NCBI RefSeq assembly: GCF_030766825.1
Contig: NZ_JASFDV010000036.1
Location: 1 to 60,248, forward strand
Origin: Nocardiopsis sp. CC223A
GTDB lineage: Bacteria; Actinomycetota; Actinomycetes; Streptosporangiales; Streptosporangiaceae
Direction of reading: 5' to 3'
Length of the DNA: 60,248 nucleotides
A program made the position numbers and the translations under genes. Positions 1 to 8,086 of the stretch are shown here, one piece after another (within the stretch, counting starts at the first letter, position 1; each line of letters opens with the position of its first letter). The notes beneath the pieces are model-generated. The model did not search any database. It was not told the DNA's origin and saw only the letters and a program-made list of their open reading frames with translations.

Positions 1-52
1 ACTGGAACGTCCATGACTTGCCCACGTCCCCTCCCCGACGCTCTTCCGATCT
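1..52. other. Sequencing-adapter remnant at contig edge
   Basis: Bases 37-52 (GACGCTCTTCCGATCT) are identical to the last 16 bases of the Illumina TruSeq read-1 adapter. Bases 29-36 match the preceding adapter bases at 6 of 8 positions, with A replaced by C, and the match fades further left. This looks like an untrimmed, error-containing adapter at an assembly edge. Genomic sequence probably begins near base 53. Short open frames across this stretch are artefacts. Confidence 0.9.
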
Positions 53-308
53 GCCCGCTGAGCGCCGCCGTCCGCACCCGCGGATCGCCGGGCACGGCCC
101 CCACCGCGGCCGTCACCCCCCAGGGCAGCGCCGCGTACAGTCCCGCCCCGCCCGAGGGGGCGGTGTGCTCGCCCAGCAGCGCGACCCGGCCGGGGGCGTG
201 CCACACCCCGGCCGGCGGCTCCGCGAACAGGGCGTCGAAGCCCTTGGCCAGCTCGTCGGCGTCGGGCGCCCCCGTCGGCCATTCCCCCCGCGGCCCCGCC
301 GACCGCAT
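53..308 (-). CDS. Galactokinase-like GHMP kinase, N-terminal fragment
   Basis: The C-terminal side is cut off by the contig edge, leaving about 85 residues. The fragment carries the GHMP-kinase signature APGRVALLGEHT followed by a Gly-rich segment, close to the galactokinase N-terminal motif APGRVNLIGEHTDYN. The Asp that follows GEHT in galactokinases and contacts the sugar is replaced here (GEHTAPSGG). The enzyme may therefore use another substrate or be inactive. The start shown is an ATG. An in-frame GTG at 347 with GAAAGGTGAG just upstream is an equally good alternative. It is divergent from the YihY gene. Confidence 0.6.
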
Positions 309-479
309 GCCCAGCGCGGCTCTCCACCGCGCCCCCGCGCCCCCCACGTGCTCACCTTTCCCCCGGTCGACCGCCGTCCCTTCAAGTCTGCCCAAGTCCG
401 GGAGCGTCCGGTGTGGGACCTTCGCAACAGAGTGGGTAGGCCGTTAGCGTTGCGGGTCGGTGAGGCGGGGGAGGGTGCG

Positions 480-1595
480 GTGGCCGCGGTGCTGGACAGG
501 GCACGGGAGACGGTCCGGCACTACCGGAACGCGTCCATGGACGCCTACTGGGCGCTGCGGCGGCGCCGTCCGGGTGTGGACCACCTGGTGCGGGCCTATG
601 AGCGCTACGCCGACCGCAACGGGAACCAGCTGGCGGGCGCGGTCACCTACTTCGCGTTCCTGTCGTTCTTCCCGCTGCTCGCGCTGGCGTTCGCCGCGGT
701 CGGGTTCGTGCTGGCCACGCTTCAGATCGAGCTGGGGGACCAGCTGGACCAGGCGCTGGACGACGTGCTGCCCGGGCTGTCGCAGCAGCTGCCCATCGAC
801 CAGATCGCCGACGCCCGGGTGGGCGCGGGGCTGTTCGGCCTGGTGGGCCTGCTCTACGCGGGCCTGAACTCGGTGTCGGCGCTGCGCGAGGCCCTGCACT
901 CGATCTGGCTGAAGAACCCCAAGGAGGGCCCCAACATCCTCCTCAGCAAGGGGACGGACCTGTTGGTGATGCTCGGTCTGGGGCTGGCCCTGCTGCTGTC
1001 GGTCTCCCTCACCGGTGTCGCCCAGGCGGCCACGCAGTGGTCGCTGTCCCTGGTGGGGCTGGACGGATCGATCGTGGCGAACATCGCACTGCGGCTGCTG
1101 GCCCTGGCCATCGCCATCGGCGCGAACACGCTCATCTTCATGTTGACGTTCGCGCTGCTGTCCGGCAGCGGACGGCCCGCCCGCATGATGTGGCGGGGCG
1201 CCCTGCTGGGCGCGGTGGGGTTCGAGATCCTCAAGGCCGCCGCGGCCCTGCTGCTGGCCGGAACGCTGAGCAACCCGGTGTACGCGTCGTTCGCGGTGCT
1301 GGTCGGCCTGCTGGTGTGGATCAACCTGGTGATGCGCCTGGTGATGTTCAGCGGCGCGTGGACGGCGACCTGGCTGCCGGTGCCGCCGCCCTACACGGGT
1401 TCGCTGACGCTGCCGAAGGAGAACGGCATCGACTGGACCCGGCCCGCCGTCGTCCTGCGGGCGGACCCCGGGGAACAGGCCGAGCGCAGGCGGGCCCGGC
1501 GCGGCCTCGCGGTGGGGCTCTCCGCGGTGGGGGCGCTGGGCACGGGAGGGCTTGTCGCGTGGCTGTTGCGGCGCCGGAAACGTCCTGTTGCCTAG
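480..1595 (+). CDS. YihY/UPF0761 family inner-membrane protein
   Basis: This is a 371-residue polytopic membrane protein. A cytoplasmic N-terminal segment with a YERY..RNGNQLAGAVTYFAFLSFFPLL motif around residues 42-68 is the hallmark of the YihY/BrkB (formerly RNase BN) family. Several hydrophobic segments follow, and the C-terminus ends in a TM-like stretch followed by basic residues (WLLRRRKRP). The family's function is unsettled; the old RNase BN label is wrong. The GTG start was chosen because GGGGGAGGG (467-475) lies directly upstream. An in-frame GTG at 411 would add 23 residues. It stands alone, divergent from the galactokinase-like fragment. Confidence 0.85.
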   Translation: MAAVLDRARETVRHYRNASMDAYWALRRRRPGVDHLVRAYERYADRNGNQLAGAVTYFAFLSFFPLLALAFAAVGFVLATLQIELGDQLDQALDDVLPGLSQQLPIDQIADARVGAGLFGLVGLLYAGLNSVSALREALHSIWLKNPKEGPNILLSKGTDLLVMLGLGLALLLSVSLTGVAQAATQWSLSLVGLDGSIVANIALRLLALAIAIGANTLIFMLTFALLSGSGRPARMMWRGALLGAVGFEILKAAAALLLAGTLSNPVYASFAVLVGLLVWINLVMRLVMFSGAWTATWLPVPPPYTGSLTLPKENGIDWTRPAVVLRADPGEQAERRRARRGLAVGLSAVGALGTGGLVAWLLRRRKRPVA

Positions 1596-1756
1596 TGTGA
1601 CACTCTGTTAGCGGAAAATGACGCCGAAGGTCCTCCGTGCCCGTATGTTCAAGGTTCCGAGGGGGTAGTCCTCCCGTGTCCCGGCCGAGAGCCCCGCCGG
1701 GGCACGACCGGTTCGCCGAACGAAAAGTTCGGCAGACACCCCCCCTCGGAGGGCAG

Positions 1757-2929
1757 ATGGGAACCGCATTCAAATCGTCCGAACGCGCGACGATCGGTGT
1801 GGAGTGGGAACTCCAGCTCGTCGACCGCCGCAACCGCCACCTGCGGCAGGAGGCGCAGAAGCTTCTCTCCGAACTCCCCGAACTCAGCTCCGCCGCGGCG
1901 GTCCCCCCGCTGCGCCACGAGCTGATGCAGTCCCAGGTGGAGGTCGTCACCGGGATCTGCGAGACGGTCGACCAGGCCAAGGAGGACCTGGCCCGCAACG
2001 TCTCCCGGATGCGGCGGGTGCTCGCACCCTGGGGCACCACGCTCACCTGCTCCGGCACCCACCCCATCGACGACTGGCGGGACCAGGACTTCAGCCCCGG
2101 GGCCCGGTACCGGGAACTCGTCGACCAGATGCAGTGGGTCGCCCGACGCATCCTCACCTGCGGTGTCCATGTGCACGTGGGTGTGCGGCATCAGGACAAG
2201 GCCATTCCGATCGTGAACGCGCTCGCGAGGTATCTCCCGCATTTTCTCGCTTTGAGCGCTTCCAGTCCATTCTGGGCGGGTCACGATACCGGTCTGGCCT
2301 CCGCCCGTTCCGTGATCTTCGGTGCGCTGCCGACATCCGGGCCGCCGCCGAACCTCCCGAACTGGTCGGCTTTCGAGGAATACCTCGAAACGCTTCTCCG
2401 GGCGGGTACCATCGCATCCATCAAAGAAGTGTGGTGGGACATTCGTCCTCATCCGGATTTCGGGACCATCGAGATCCGGATGTTCGACGGGATCCCCACC
2501 CTGCGCGAGGTGGGAATGGCCGCCGCGCTCTCCCAGAGCCTGGTGGAGTTGTTCGATCACCAGCTCGACCGCGGGTATCGACTGCCCAGCCCGCCGTCCT
2601 GGCTGGTGAGGGACAACAAGTGGCGGGCCACCCGCTACGGGCTCGACGCTCGCGTCATCACGGACGGCCGAGGGACCACCGTCCCGATCCGTGACGACCT
2701 CTACGAGCTGGTCCGCGAGCTGAAGCCGGTCGCGACCCGGCTGGGCTGTGCCGAGGACCTGGACCAGATCTCCGAGATCCTGGACAAGGGCGCCTCCTAC
2801 GAGCGTCAGCGCGCGGTCATCGCCGGGGGCGGCACCCTCGACGACGTCGTCGACATGCTCGCGGCCGAGCTCGACGACGGCCCCACCCGTGCAGGGGTCG
2901 GTGCCGGCGACGGCGCCGGTGCTCGGTAA
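1757..2929 (+). CDS. YbdK-family carboxylate-amine ligase (glutamate-cysteine ligase type 2)
   Basis: The 390-residue product belongs to the ATP-grasp-like glutamate-cysteine ligase 2 (YbdK) family, whose members join glutamate to an amine; the true substrate in actinobacteria is often unknown. Diagnostic parts are GVEWELQLVD near residue 14, HELMQSQVEVVTG, a GVHVHVG motif near residue 135 (ATP and metal binding region), and TIEIRMFDG. The ATG is preceded by CGGAGGG with good spacing. An upstream in-frame start at 1637 would add 40 residues that look non-coding. The next gene follows after 32 bases in the same direction and may be cotranscribed. Confidence 0.85.
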   Translation: MGTAFKSSERATIGVEWELQLVDRRNRHLRQEAQKLLSELPELSSAAAVPPLRHELMQSQVEVVTGICETVDQAKEDLARNVSRMRRVLAPWGTTLTCSGTHPIDDWRDQDFSPGARYRELVDQMQWVARRILTCGVHVHVGVRHQDKAIPIVNALARYLPHFLALSASSPFWAGHDTGLASARSVIFGALPTSGPPPNLPNWSAFEEYLETLLRAGTIASIKEVWWDIRPHPDFGTIEIRMFDGIPTLREVGMAAALSQSLVELFDHQLDRGYRLPSPPSWLVRDNKWRATRYGLDARVITDGRGTTVPIRDDLYELVRELKPVATRLGCAEDLDQISEILDKGASYERQRAVIAGGGTLDDVVDMLAAELDDGPTRAGVGAGDGAGAR

Positions 2930-2961
2930 TACATGGGCGAAAGCGTAGAGAGGGCCCTCGC

Positions 2962-4203
2962 ATGCAGGGACGAGACCTGCCGGAACAGTTGACCGCTTTC
3001 CTGGCGCGCCGTGAGCGGGACTTCATCGGCTTCCGCCGTGACCTGCACATGCACCCCGAACTCGCCTTCGCCGAACATCGCACCACGGGACGGATCGTCG
3101 ACCGGCTGCGCGGTGTCGGACTGCATCCTCAAGTGCTCCCCGGCGGCACCGGGCTGATCTGCGACATCGGCTCGGGCCCCGGGCCCACCGTCGCGCTGCG
3201 GGCGGACATCGACGCCCTGCCCCTCGCCGACGAGAAGGACGTCCCCTACCGCTCCACCGTCCCGGGGGCCGCGCACGCCTGCGGCCACGACGTCCACACC
3301 ACGGTCCTGCTCGCCACCGGGGTCTTCCTGGCCCAGCAGGACCGCGCGGGCGCCCTGCCCGGCCGGGTCCGGCTGATCTTCCAGCCGGCCGAGGAACTGC
3401 CCGGCGGCGCCGTCGAGGTGATCAACGCCGGGGCGCTGGAGGGTGTCGACCGGATCTTCGCGCTGCACTGCGACCCCCGCCTCATGGTCGGCCGGGTGGG
3501 CCTGCGCACCGGCGGCATCACCGCGGCCTGCGACCAGCTGATGGTCCGGCTGTCCGGGCCGGGCGGGCACACCGCGCGCCCCCACCTGACCGCCGACCTG
3601 GTGTACGCGATGGGCAAGGTCGTCACCGAGCTGCCCGCCGCACTCTCCCGCCGCATCGACCCGCGCGCCGGGTTCAGCCTGGTGTGGGGCCGCATCAGCG
3701 CCGGATCCGCGCCCAACGTCATCCCCGACGACGCGGTCGCCGAGGGCACCGTGCGCTGCCTGGACGACGAGGCCTGGCACGCGGCCCCCGACATCGTCAA
3801 GGGGCTGGTGGATTCGGTGGCCATGGCCTACGGGGCCGACGCCGAGGTCACCTACAAACGCGGCGTCCCGCCCACCATCAACGAGGCGTCCAGTGTGGAC
3901 GTCATGCGCCAGGCCACCGCGCTGGCCCTGGGGCCGGACGCGGCCTCGCCCACCCCGCAGAGCCTGGGCGGCGAGGACTTCGCCTGGTACCTGGAGAACG
4001 TCCCCGGCGCGCTGGCCCGGCTGGGCACCCACTCGCCGGACTGGGACGGGCCCATGCTGGACCTGCACCGCGGGACCTTCGACGTGGACGAGCGCGTCAT
4101 CGGCGTCGGCACCCGGTTCATGGTGACCACCGCCCTCACCGCCCTGGACACGGACGGCCGCGACCGCGTCCCCGCCGCGGCCGAGGAGGCCGTGTCCTTC
4201 TGA
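2962..4203 (+). CDS. M20 family amidohydrolase (HipO/AmiA-like)
   Basis: This 413-residue cytosolic metal-dependent amidohydrolase resembles N-acyl-amino-acid and IAA-amino-acid hydrolases. Visible ligands are in FRRDLHMHPELAF, ACGHDVHT (residues about 107-114), QPAEELPGG, LHCDP, the dimerisation-domain GGHTARPH, and the C-terminal GGEDF. AGAGGG precedes the ATG. In mycobacteria, related amiA/amiB genes sit beside purine-salvage genes and lpdA, as here (adenosine deaminase, nucleoside phosphorylase, LpdA). That synteny supports a conserved neighbourhood but not a substrate. Confidence 0.88.
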   Translation: MQGRDLPEQLTAFLARRERDFIGFRRDLHMHPELAFAEHRTTGRIVDRLRGVGLHPQVLPGGTGLICDIGSGPGPTVALRADIDALPLADEKDVPYRSTVPGAAHACGHDVHTTVLLATGVFLAQQDRAGALPGRVRLIFQPAEELPGGAVEVINAGALEGVDRIFALHCDPRLMVGRVGLRTGGITAACDQLMVRLSGPGGHTARPHLTADLVYAMGKVVTELPAALSRRIDPRAGFSLVWGRISAGSAPNVIPDDAVAEGTVRCLDDEAWHAAPDIVKGLVDSVAMAYGADAEVTYKRGVPPTINEASSVDVMRQATALALGPDAASPTPQSLGGEDFAWYLENVPGALARLGTHSPDWDGPMLDLHRGTFDVDERVIGVGTRFMVTTALTALDTDGRDRVPAAAEEAVSF

Positions 4204-4304
4204 GCCCCGCTCCGCCGTGCCCGGTGGTCATGGATCTGCCGGGTTCTCGGTAACTTCGCGCCGGGGTGTCGGGCCGGGTGCGGCGCCGGTGGCATGCTGA
4301 ATAC

Positions 4305-5405
4305 ATGAACCAGCCACTCACAGTCGAACAGATCCGGCGGGCGCCCAAGGTACTCCTGCACGACCACCTCGACGGCGGGCTGCGGCCCGCCACCGTGGTC
4401 GAACTGGCCCGGGAGGTCGGGTACAAGGACCTGCCCACCTACGAACCGGTGGAGCTGGGGCACTGGTTCCGCGAGGCCTCCGACTCCGGTTCGCTGGAGC
4501 GCTACCTGGAGACGTTCGCGCACACCACCGCGGTCATGCAGACCCGCGACGCCCTGGTCCGGGTCGCCGCCGAGGCCGCCGAGGACCTGGCCGCCGACGG
4601 CGTGGTCTACGCCGAGCAGCGCTACGCCCCCGAGCAGCACCTGGAGCGCGGGCTCACCCTGGAGGAGGTCGTCGAGGCCGTCCAGGAGGGGCTGGAGCTG
4701 GGTGAGAAGCGCGCCGCCGACGCCGGGCGGAGCATCCGCACCGGGCAGCTGGTCACCGCCATGCGCCACGCGGCGCGGTCCTCGGAGATCGCCGAGCTGG
4801 CGGTCCGCTACCGCGACGCCGGGGTGTCCGGGTTCGACATCGCCGGGGCCGAGGCGGGCAACCCCCCGACCCGGCACCTGGACGCGTTCGAGTACCTGCG
4901 CCGGGAGAACTTCCACTTCACGATCCACGCGGGCGAGGCGTTCGGGCTCCCGTCGATCTGGGAGGCGCTCCAGTGGTGCGGCTGCGACCGGCTCGGCCAC
5001 GGCGTGCGCATCATCGACGACATCACCGTCACCGAGAACGGCGCCCCGCGTCTGGGCCGGCTGGCCCAGTACGTGCGCGACAAGCGCGTCCCCCTGGAGA
5101 TGTGCCCCAGTTCCAACGTGCAGACCGGGGCCACGCCCTCCATCGCCGAGCACCCCATCCGACTGCTGCGCGACCTGCGCTTCCGGGTGACGGTCAACAC
5201 CGACAACCGGCTCCAGAGCGGCACCACCCTGTCGGAGGAGTTCGCCCGGCTCTCCGCGGCGTTCGGGTACGACTGGGACGACGTCCAGTGGTTCACGGTC
5301 AACGCCATGAAGTCGGCGTTCCTGCCCTTCGACGAGCGGCTGGCGCTCATCAACGGCGTCATCAAGCCCGGGTTCGCGCAGCTCAAGTGGGCGGCCGACC
5401 GATGA
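4305..5405 (+). CDS. add: Adenosine deaminase
   Basis: A 366-residue enzyme converting adenosine (and deoxyadenosine) to inosine in purine salvage. It has the zinc and catalytic motifs LHDHLDGG near the N-terminus, HAGE, LGHG, and SLNTDD-type VNTDN near the end; the second Asp is Asn, as I recall for actinobacterial members. The ATG at 4305 begins exactly where family homology starts. Its TGA overlaps the ATG of the PH-domain gene (ATGA), indicating translational coupling. A weak -10-like CATGCT/AATACAT lies just upstream, so a very short or absent leader is possible. Confidence 0.93.
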   Translation: MNQPLTVEQIRRAPKVLLHDHLDGGLRPATVVELAREVGYKDLPTYEPVELGHWFREASDSGSLERYLETFAHTTAVMQTRDALVRVAAEAAEDLAADGVVYAEQRYAPEQHLERGLTLEEVVEAVQEGLELGEKRAADAGRSIRTGQLVTAMRHAARSSEIAELAVRYRDAGVSGFDIAGAEAGNPPTRHLDAFEYLRRENFHFTIHAGEAFGLPSIWEALQWCGCDRLGHGVRIIDDITVTENGAPRLGRLAQYVRDKRVPLEMCPSSNVQTGATPSIAEHPIRLLRDLRFRVTVNTDNRLQSGTTLSEEFARLSAAFGYDWDDVQWFTVNAMKSAFLPFDERLALINGVIKPGFAQLKWAADR

Positions 5406-6043
5406 GCAGACCGGCGGCGGGGGCCAACCCGACGGTGCACTACTCCCTCTCCTCGCGGGTCCTGGCCGCGGGCTGGATCGTCATCGCCGTGCTCCTGCTG
5501 GCCGACCTGTTCATCCGCGGTCAGGGGACGGAGGTCTGGCTGTACGGCGCGGTCCTGGTGGCCAGCGCCGCGCTGGTGTACCTGGTGTGGCTGCGCCCGC
5601 GCATCGTGGTCACCGAGCGCGGCATGCGGGTGATCAACCCGCTGCGCGAGACCTTCGTCCCCTGGGCGGCGGTGCGGTGGGTGGACGTGGTCGACGTGCT
5701 GCGGGTGCACACCACCGACGGGATCGTGCGCTCCTGGCCGCTGCGCGAGACCAAACGGAGCCGGGTGCGCGACAACATGCGCCGCGAGGGCGGGTTCATG
5801 GACGGCCCCGACGAGGAGGACCCGCGGGAGATGCGCCCCATGGACCGGGCCGCCCTCCAGCTGCGCCAGGACGCCGAGCGCCACAAGGCGCGCCCGCTGT
5901 CCGGGCCGATCCGCGACATCGACGAGGCCGGGCCCGCCGCACTGGGCGCCGAGGACCGTCCCCAGACGATGGTCTCGGTCGAGGTGATCGTCATCGCCGG
6001 TGCCGTCGCGGCCCTGGTCGTTGCGGCGTTCCTGCTGGCCTGA
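5402..6043 (+). CDS. PH-domain (bPH_6-like) membrane protein
   Basis: The 213-residue protein has two adjacent N-terminal TM segments (about residues 20-38 and 44-62) and then a small bacterial PH-like domain ([28 protein letters not shown]), as in the CFP-6/low-molecular-weight antigen family. An acidic and basic linker ([10 protein letters not shown]) and a final C-terminal TM helix follow. It overlaps the adenosine deaminase stop by four bases, so the two are probably one transcript. The function is unknown; PH domains of this type are thought to stabilise membrane complexes. A hairpin just downstream closes the unit. Confidence 0.8.
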   Translation: MSRPAAGANPTVHYSLSSRVLAAGWIVIAVLLLADLFIRGQGTEVWLYGAVLVASAALVYLVWLRPRIVVTERGMRVINPLRETFVPWAAVRWVDVVDVLRVHTTDGIVRSWPLRETKRSRVRDNMRREGGFMDGPDEEDPREMRPMDRAALQLRQDAERHKARPLSGPIRDIDEAGPAALGAEDRPQTMVSVEVIVIAGAVAALVVAAFLLA

Positions 6044-6061
6044 GCGTTCTCCTCCCGGATC

Positions 6062-6098
6062 CGGACCCGGCCTCCCGCCTGTGCGGGGGCCGGGTCCG
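6062..6098 (+). terminator. Terminator-like hairpin after the add operon
   Basis: Inverted repeat CGGACCCGGCC..TCCCGC facing GCGGG..GGCCGGGTCCG with a short loop, 18 bases past the stop of the PH-domain gene. There is no T tract, as usual in such GC-rich genomes. It separates the operon from the iron-box promoter 20 bases further on. Confidence 0.7.
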
Positions 6099-6118
6099 CG
6101 CTTTACCGGTGCGCGGGG

Positions 6119-6161
6119 TTGACGGAACCCGGTCGGCTCTGGTTAGGTAAGGCATGCCTAA
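6119..6161 (+). promoter_or_regulatory. Promoter with DmdR/IdeR-type iron box
   Basis: A consensus-like -35 TTGACG (6119-6124) is followed by TTAGGTAAGGCATGCCTAA at 6143-6161. That 19-mer matches the DtxR/IdeR/DmdR iron-box consensus TTAGGTTAGGCTAACCTAA at about 15 of 19 positions, including both TTAGG and CCTAA half sites. The -10 region falls inside the box (about 6143-6149), so iron-loaded repressor should block transcription. The expected transcript starts around 6155-6160 and has no convincing protein gene downstream. Confidence 0.75.
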
Positions 6162-6544
6162 TGGAGAGTGTTCCGGGCGGGAGGGCTTCGCGCGGATGGT
6201 CGCCCGCCCGGACCTTCTCCAGGGCATCACGCTGTTCTGACGAACAACGGGAAGAGAGAAACCGGTGTCCCATCGGCCCGTGAGTCCAACGGGGTCTGCG
6301 GGGATCCTGCACGGGCGGGACACCGGAGCGAGGCACACGCCTCCGGACGGAGTACGGCCGGTACCGTCCACCCCAAGGCCTCGGGGTGTACGCTCGCCAC
6401 GCCGGTACCGGACGGATCCGCCCGGAGGCGGCCTCGGAACGACGCGTCCGGGCGGCGTCGCGCGATCGAAGGACCTGCGGGGGTCCTGCGCGGCGCGCCC
6501 GGAACGCGGTGCGGGACCCGGCGGTGCCGGGTCCCTCTCTTCTT
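6156..6544 (+). ncRNA. Putative iron-regulated structured non-coding RNA
   Basis: Downstream of the iron-box promoter lie about 385 bases with no plausible gene but a run of perfect inverted repeats: 6173-6181/6203-6211 (9 bp), 6262-6271/6317-6326 (10 bp) with a nested 6277-6282/6310-6315, 6330-6334/6339-6343, 6345-6349/6365-6369 with GTAC/GTAC above it, 6369-6374/6383-6388, 6418-6426/6447-6455 (9 bp), 6471-6475/6482-6486, and the terminator 6513-6535. Promoter, tightly folded body and T-rich terminator together suggest a discrete small RNA. It lacks RNase P, tmRNA and 6S landmarks. The only short frame, a 14-codon ORF at 6196-6240, has a poorly placed ribosome site. A leader of a lost gene is the main alternative. 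Confidence 0.5.
6513..6544 (+). terminator. Strong intrinsic terminator of the putative ncRNA
   Basis: Perfect 10-bp stem GGGACCCGGC / GCCGGGTCCC with a 3-base loop (GGT), followed by TCTCTTCTTC. This is the most canonical Rho-independent terminator in the window and has no protein gene in front of it on this strand. Confidence 0.85.
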
Positions 6545-6566
6545 CGCCCGCCCGGGCCGGGACCGT

Positions 6567-6851
6567 GCCCCACCGAGTGGTGTGCCCCCGTTCGACCCCG
6601 GAGCCCCGGAACCGGTTCCGGCACTGATCTCGTGGGTTGATCGCGAAGGGCCACGAGGCCTGTGGTCCTGGGGCGCGCAAGAACTCCGTTCGACCCTCGT
6701 CACACCCGGGTTCTCGAATCCCGGCTCGTGACGTGCTGTCGCCACACCACGGGATCGGTGCCGGAGCCCCGGAACCTCGGAGGCGGCGACGCGCCGACCG
6801 GCGACCCGCCCTTGTCCGGACGGCCGCTGTTCCCACACCGTTGCACGGGAC
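6567..6851. mobile_element. MITE-like element interrupted by a second inverted-repeat element
   Basis: The outer parts (6567-6613 and about 6764-6851) match the complete 114-bp element at 25585-25698 in inverted orientation: end motif CCCACCGAGTGGTG, CGTTCGAC core, GGAGGCGRCGACGCG, and the opposite end CACACC..CACGGGAC. Between them, bases 6614-6763 start with GGTTCCGGCACTGATCTCGT and end (6747-6768) with its inverted counterpart, 19 of 22 positions matching. GAGCCCCGGAACC occurs on both sides (6601-6613 and 6764-6776). The simplest reading is one small non-autonomous element inserted into another. No transposase is encoded. Confidence 0.6.
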
Positions 6852-7060
6852 GCGGCCCCCGCGGGCTCAGGCGCGGACCAGCATCCGGTCCCGGCTCGTG
6901 ACGTGCTGTCGCCAAACCACGGGATCGGTGCCGGAGCCCCGGAACCTCGGAGGCGGCGACGCGCCGACCGGCGACCCCGCCCTTGTCCGGACGGCCGCTG
7001 TTCCCACACCGTTGCACGGGACGCGGCCCCCGCGGGCTCAGGCGCGGACCAGCATCCGGT
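6719..7060. repeat. 170-bp tandem duplication reaching into the phosphorylase 3' end
   Basis: Copy 1 (6719-6889) and copy 2 (6889-7060) are identical apart from one substitution (gccacaccac versus gccaaaccac) and one inserted C (6807 area). The unit spans the right part of the nested element, the right MITE end and the last seven codons plus stop of the nucleoside phosphorylase. The downstream copy therefore carries a vestigial gene tail. The near identity implies a recent event. Confidence 0.95.
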
Positions 7061-7862
7061 TGAGCAGCTCGCCCAGGCGGCGCGCCCGCTGCCGGACGAT
7101 CTGCATCGCCTGCTCCTGCTGGAACGGGTCCAGCACCGCGCCCAGGGCGTCGTTGCTCACGATCGCCAGCCCCAGCACCTCGGCGCCCATCTCCACGGCG
7201 GCGATGGTCTCCAGCGGGATCGACCGCCCCACCACGTCCGCCCCCGCCTGGCGCAGCACCTTCGACTCCGCCTGGGTCTGCAACTGCGGCCCCAGCGTGG
7301 CGGCGTACACGCCCTCCGCCAGTGAGGCGTCCACCTCGTGAACGAGCCGGCGCAGCCGCGGACTGTACGCCGCCGACAGGTCCACGAACGTCGGGCCGGT
7401 CAGCGGCGACCGCGCGGTCAGGTTGATGTGGTCGCTCAGCACCACCGGCTGCCCCGGCGCGATGTCCACCCGCAGGGAGCCCACCGAACCGGTCAGCACG
7501 GCCAGCCGCGCCCCGGCGGCGATGCCGGTGCGCACCGCGTGCACCACCCGCATCGGGTCGTGGCCCTCGTACAGGTGCAGGCGCCCTGTGAAGACCACCA
7601 CTCGTTTGTCGCCCACCCACATGCTGCGGACGGCGGAGCCGTGTCCCTCCGCGGTCGGCGCCAGGAAGCCGGGCAGTTCCCGCGCCTCGAACTCGATGTC
7701 CGGGGAACCGAGCGTGTCCACCGCGTCCGTCCACCCGGAACCGAGCACCACCAGGGCGTCGAAGCCGTCGGCGCCGGCCCGGGTCAGGAGTTCGTGCGCA
7801 GCCTCGGCCGCCAGTTCCCTGGCCTCTTCGGTCGTCGTCGGCGGTTGCTCTGTTTCGCTCAC
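7038..7862 (-). CDS. Purine-nucleoside phosphorylase family protein, altered base site
   Basis: A 274-residue class II (trimeric) PNP homologue, which would phosphorolyse purine nucleosides. Conserved parts include VVLGSGW, GRLHLYEGH, SDHINLTARSPLTG, FVDLSAAYSPRLR and the Asn of VSNDALG. The base-recognition motif YETPAE is LQTQAE here, so the purine-binding Glu (Glu201 in human PNP) is Gln. VGMST is VGRSI (Met219 to Arg) and TNAAGG is TGSVGS. Substrate use may differ. The GTG start lies 7 bases after TAGCAT, as in a leaderless mRNA. Its last codons are part of a tandem duplication. Divergent from lpdA, a neighbourhood shared with mycobacteria. Confidence 0.8.
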   Translation of the reverse strand: MSETEQPPTTTEEARELAAEAAHELLTRAGADGFDALVVLGSGWTDAVDTLGSPDIEFEARELPGFLAPTAEGHGSAVRSMWVGDKRVVVFTGRLHLYEGHDPMRVVHAVRTGIAAGARLAVLTGSVGSLRVDIAPGQPVVLSDHINLTARSPLTGPTFVDLSAAYSPRLRRLVHEVDASLAEGVYAATLGPQLQTQAESKVLRQAGADVVGRSIPLETIAAVEMGAEVLGLAIVSNDALGAVLDPFQQEQAMQIVRQRARRLGELLNRMLVRA

Positions 7863-8086
7863 ACAGCGGATGCTACCGCCCTGTAGTCGGATGATTCCGG
7901 AACGCAACGCTACGGGGGCGGTAAGGGGAATGCCCGGCCCCCGGACCGGGGCGGGTGCGGAATCCGCCGGTCGGCATGGCCGACAATAGGGGTAAGGCGA
8001 GAGAACCATGTGCCGCCCCGTCATGCCCTCCGCCCCCGATCGGGGCGGGCGGGACGACGGCCCGGCCGCAGAGGGAGTGAAGCAGA

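Noticed and set aside
6708..6726. tRNA T-arm-like sequence (GGGTTCTCGAATCCC)
   Set aside because: The loop has nine bases instead of seven, and no acceptor, D or anticodon arms or CCA context are nearby. It is part of the nested repeat element.
5991..7009. Long minus-strand open frames (up to 281 codons) across the ncRNA/MITE region
   Set aside because: The translations are Arg/Pro/Gly-rich with no domain or motif, run across a terminator and repeats, and have no ribosome sites. These are GC-rich shadow frames.
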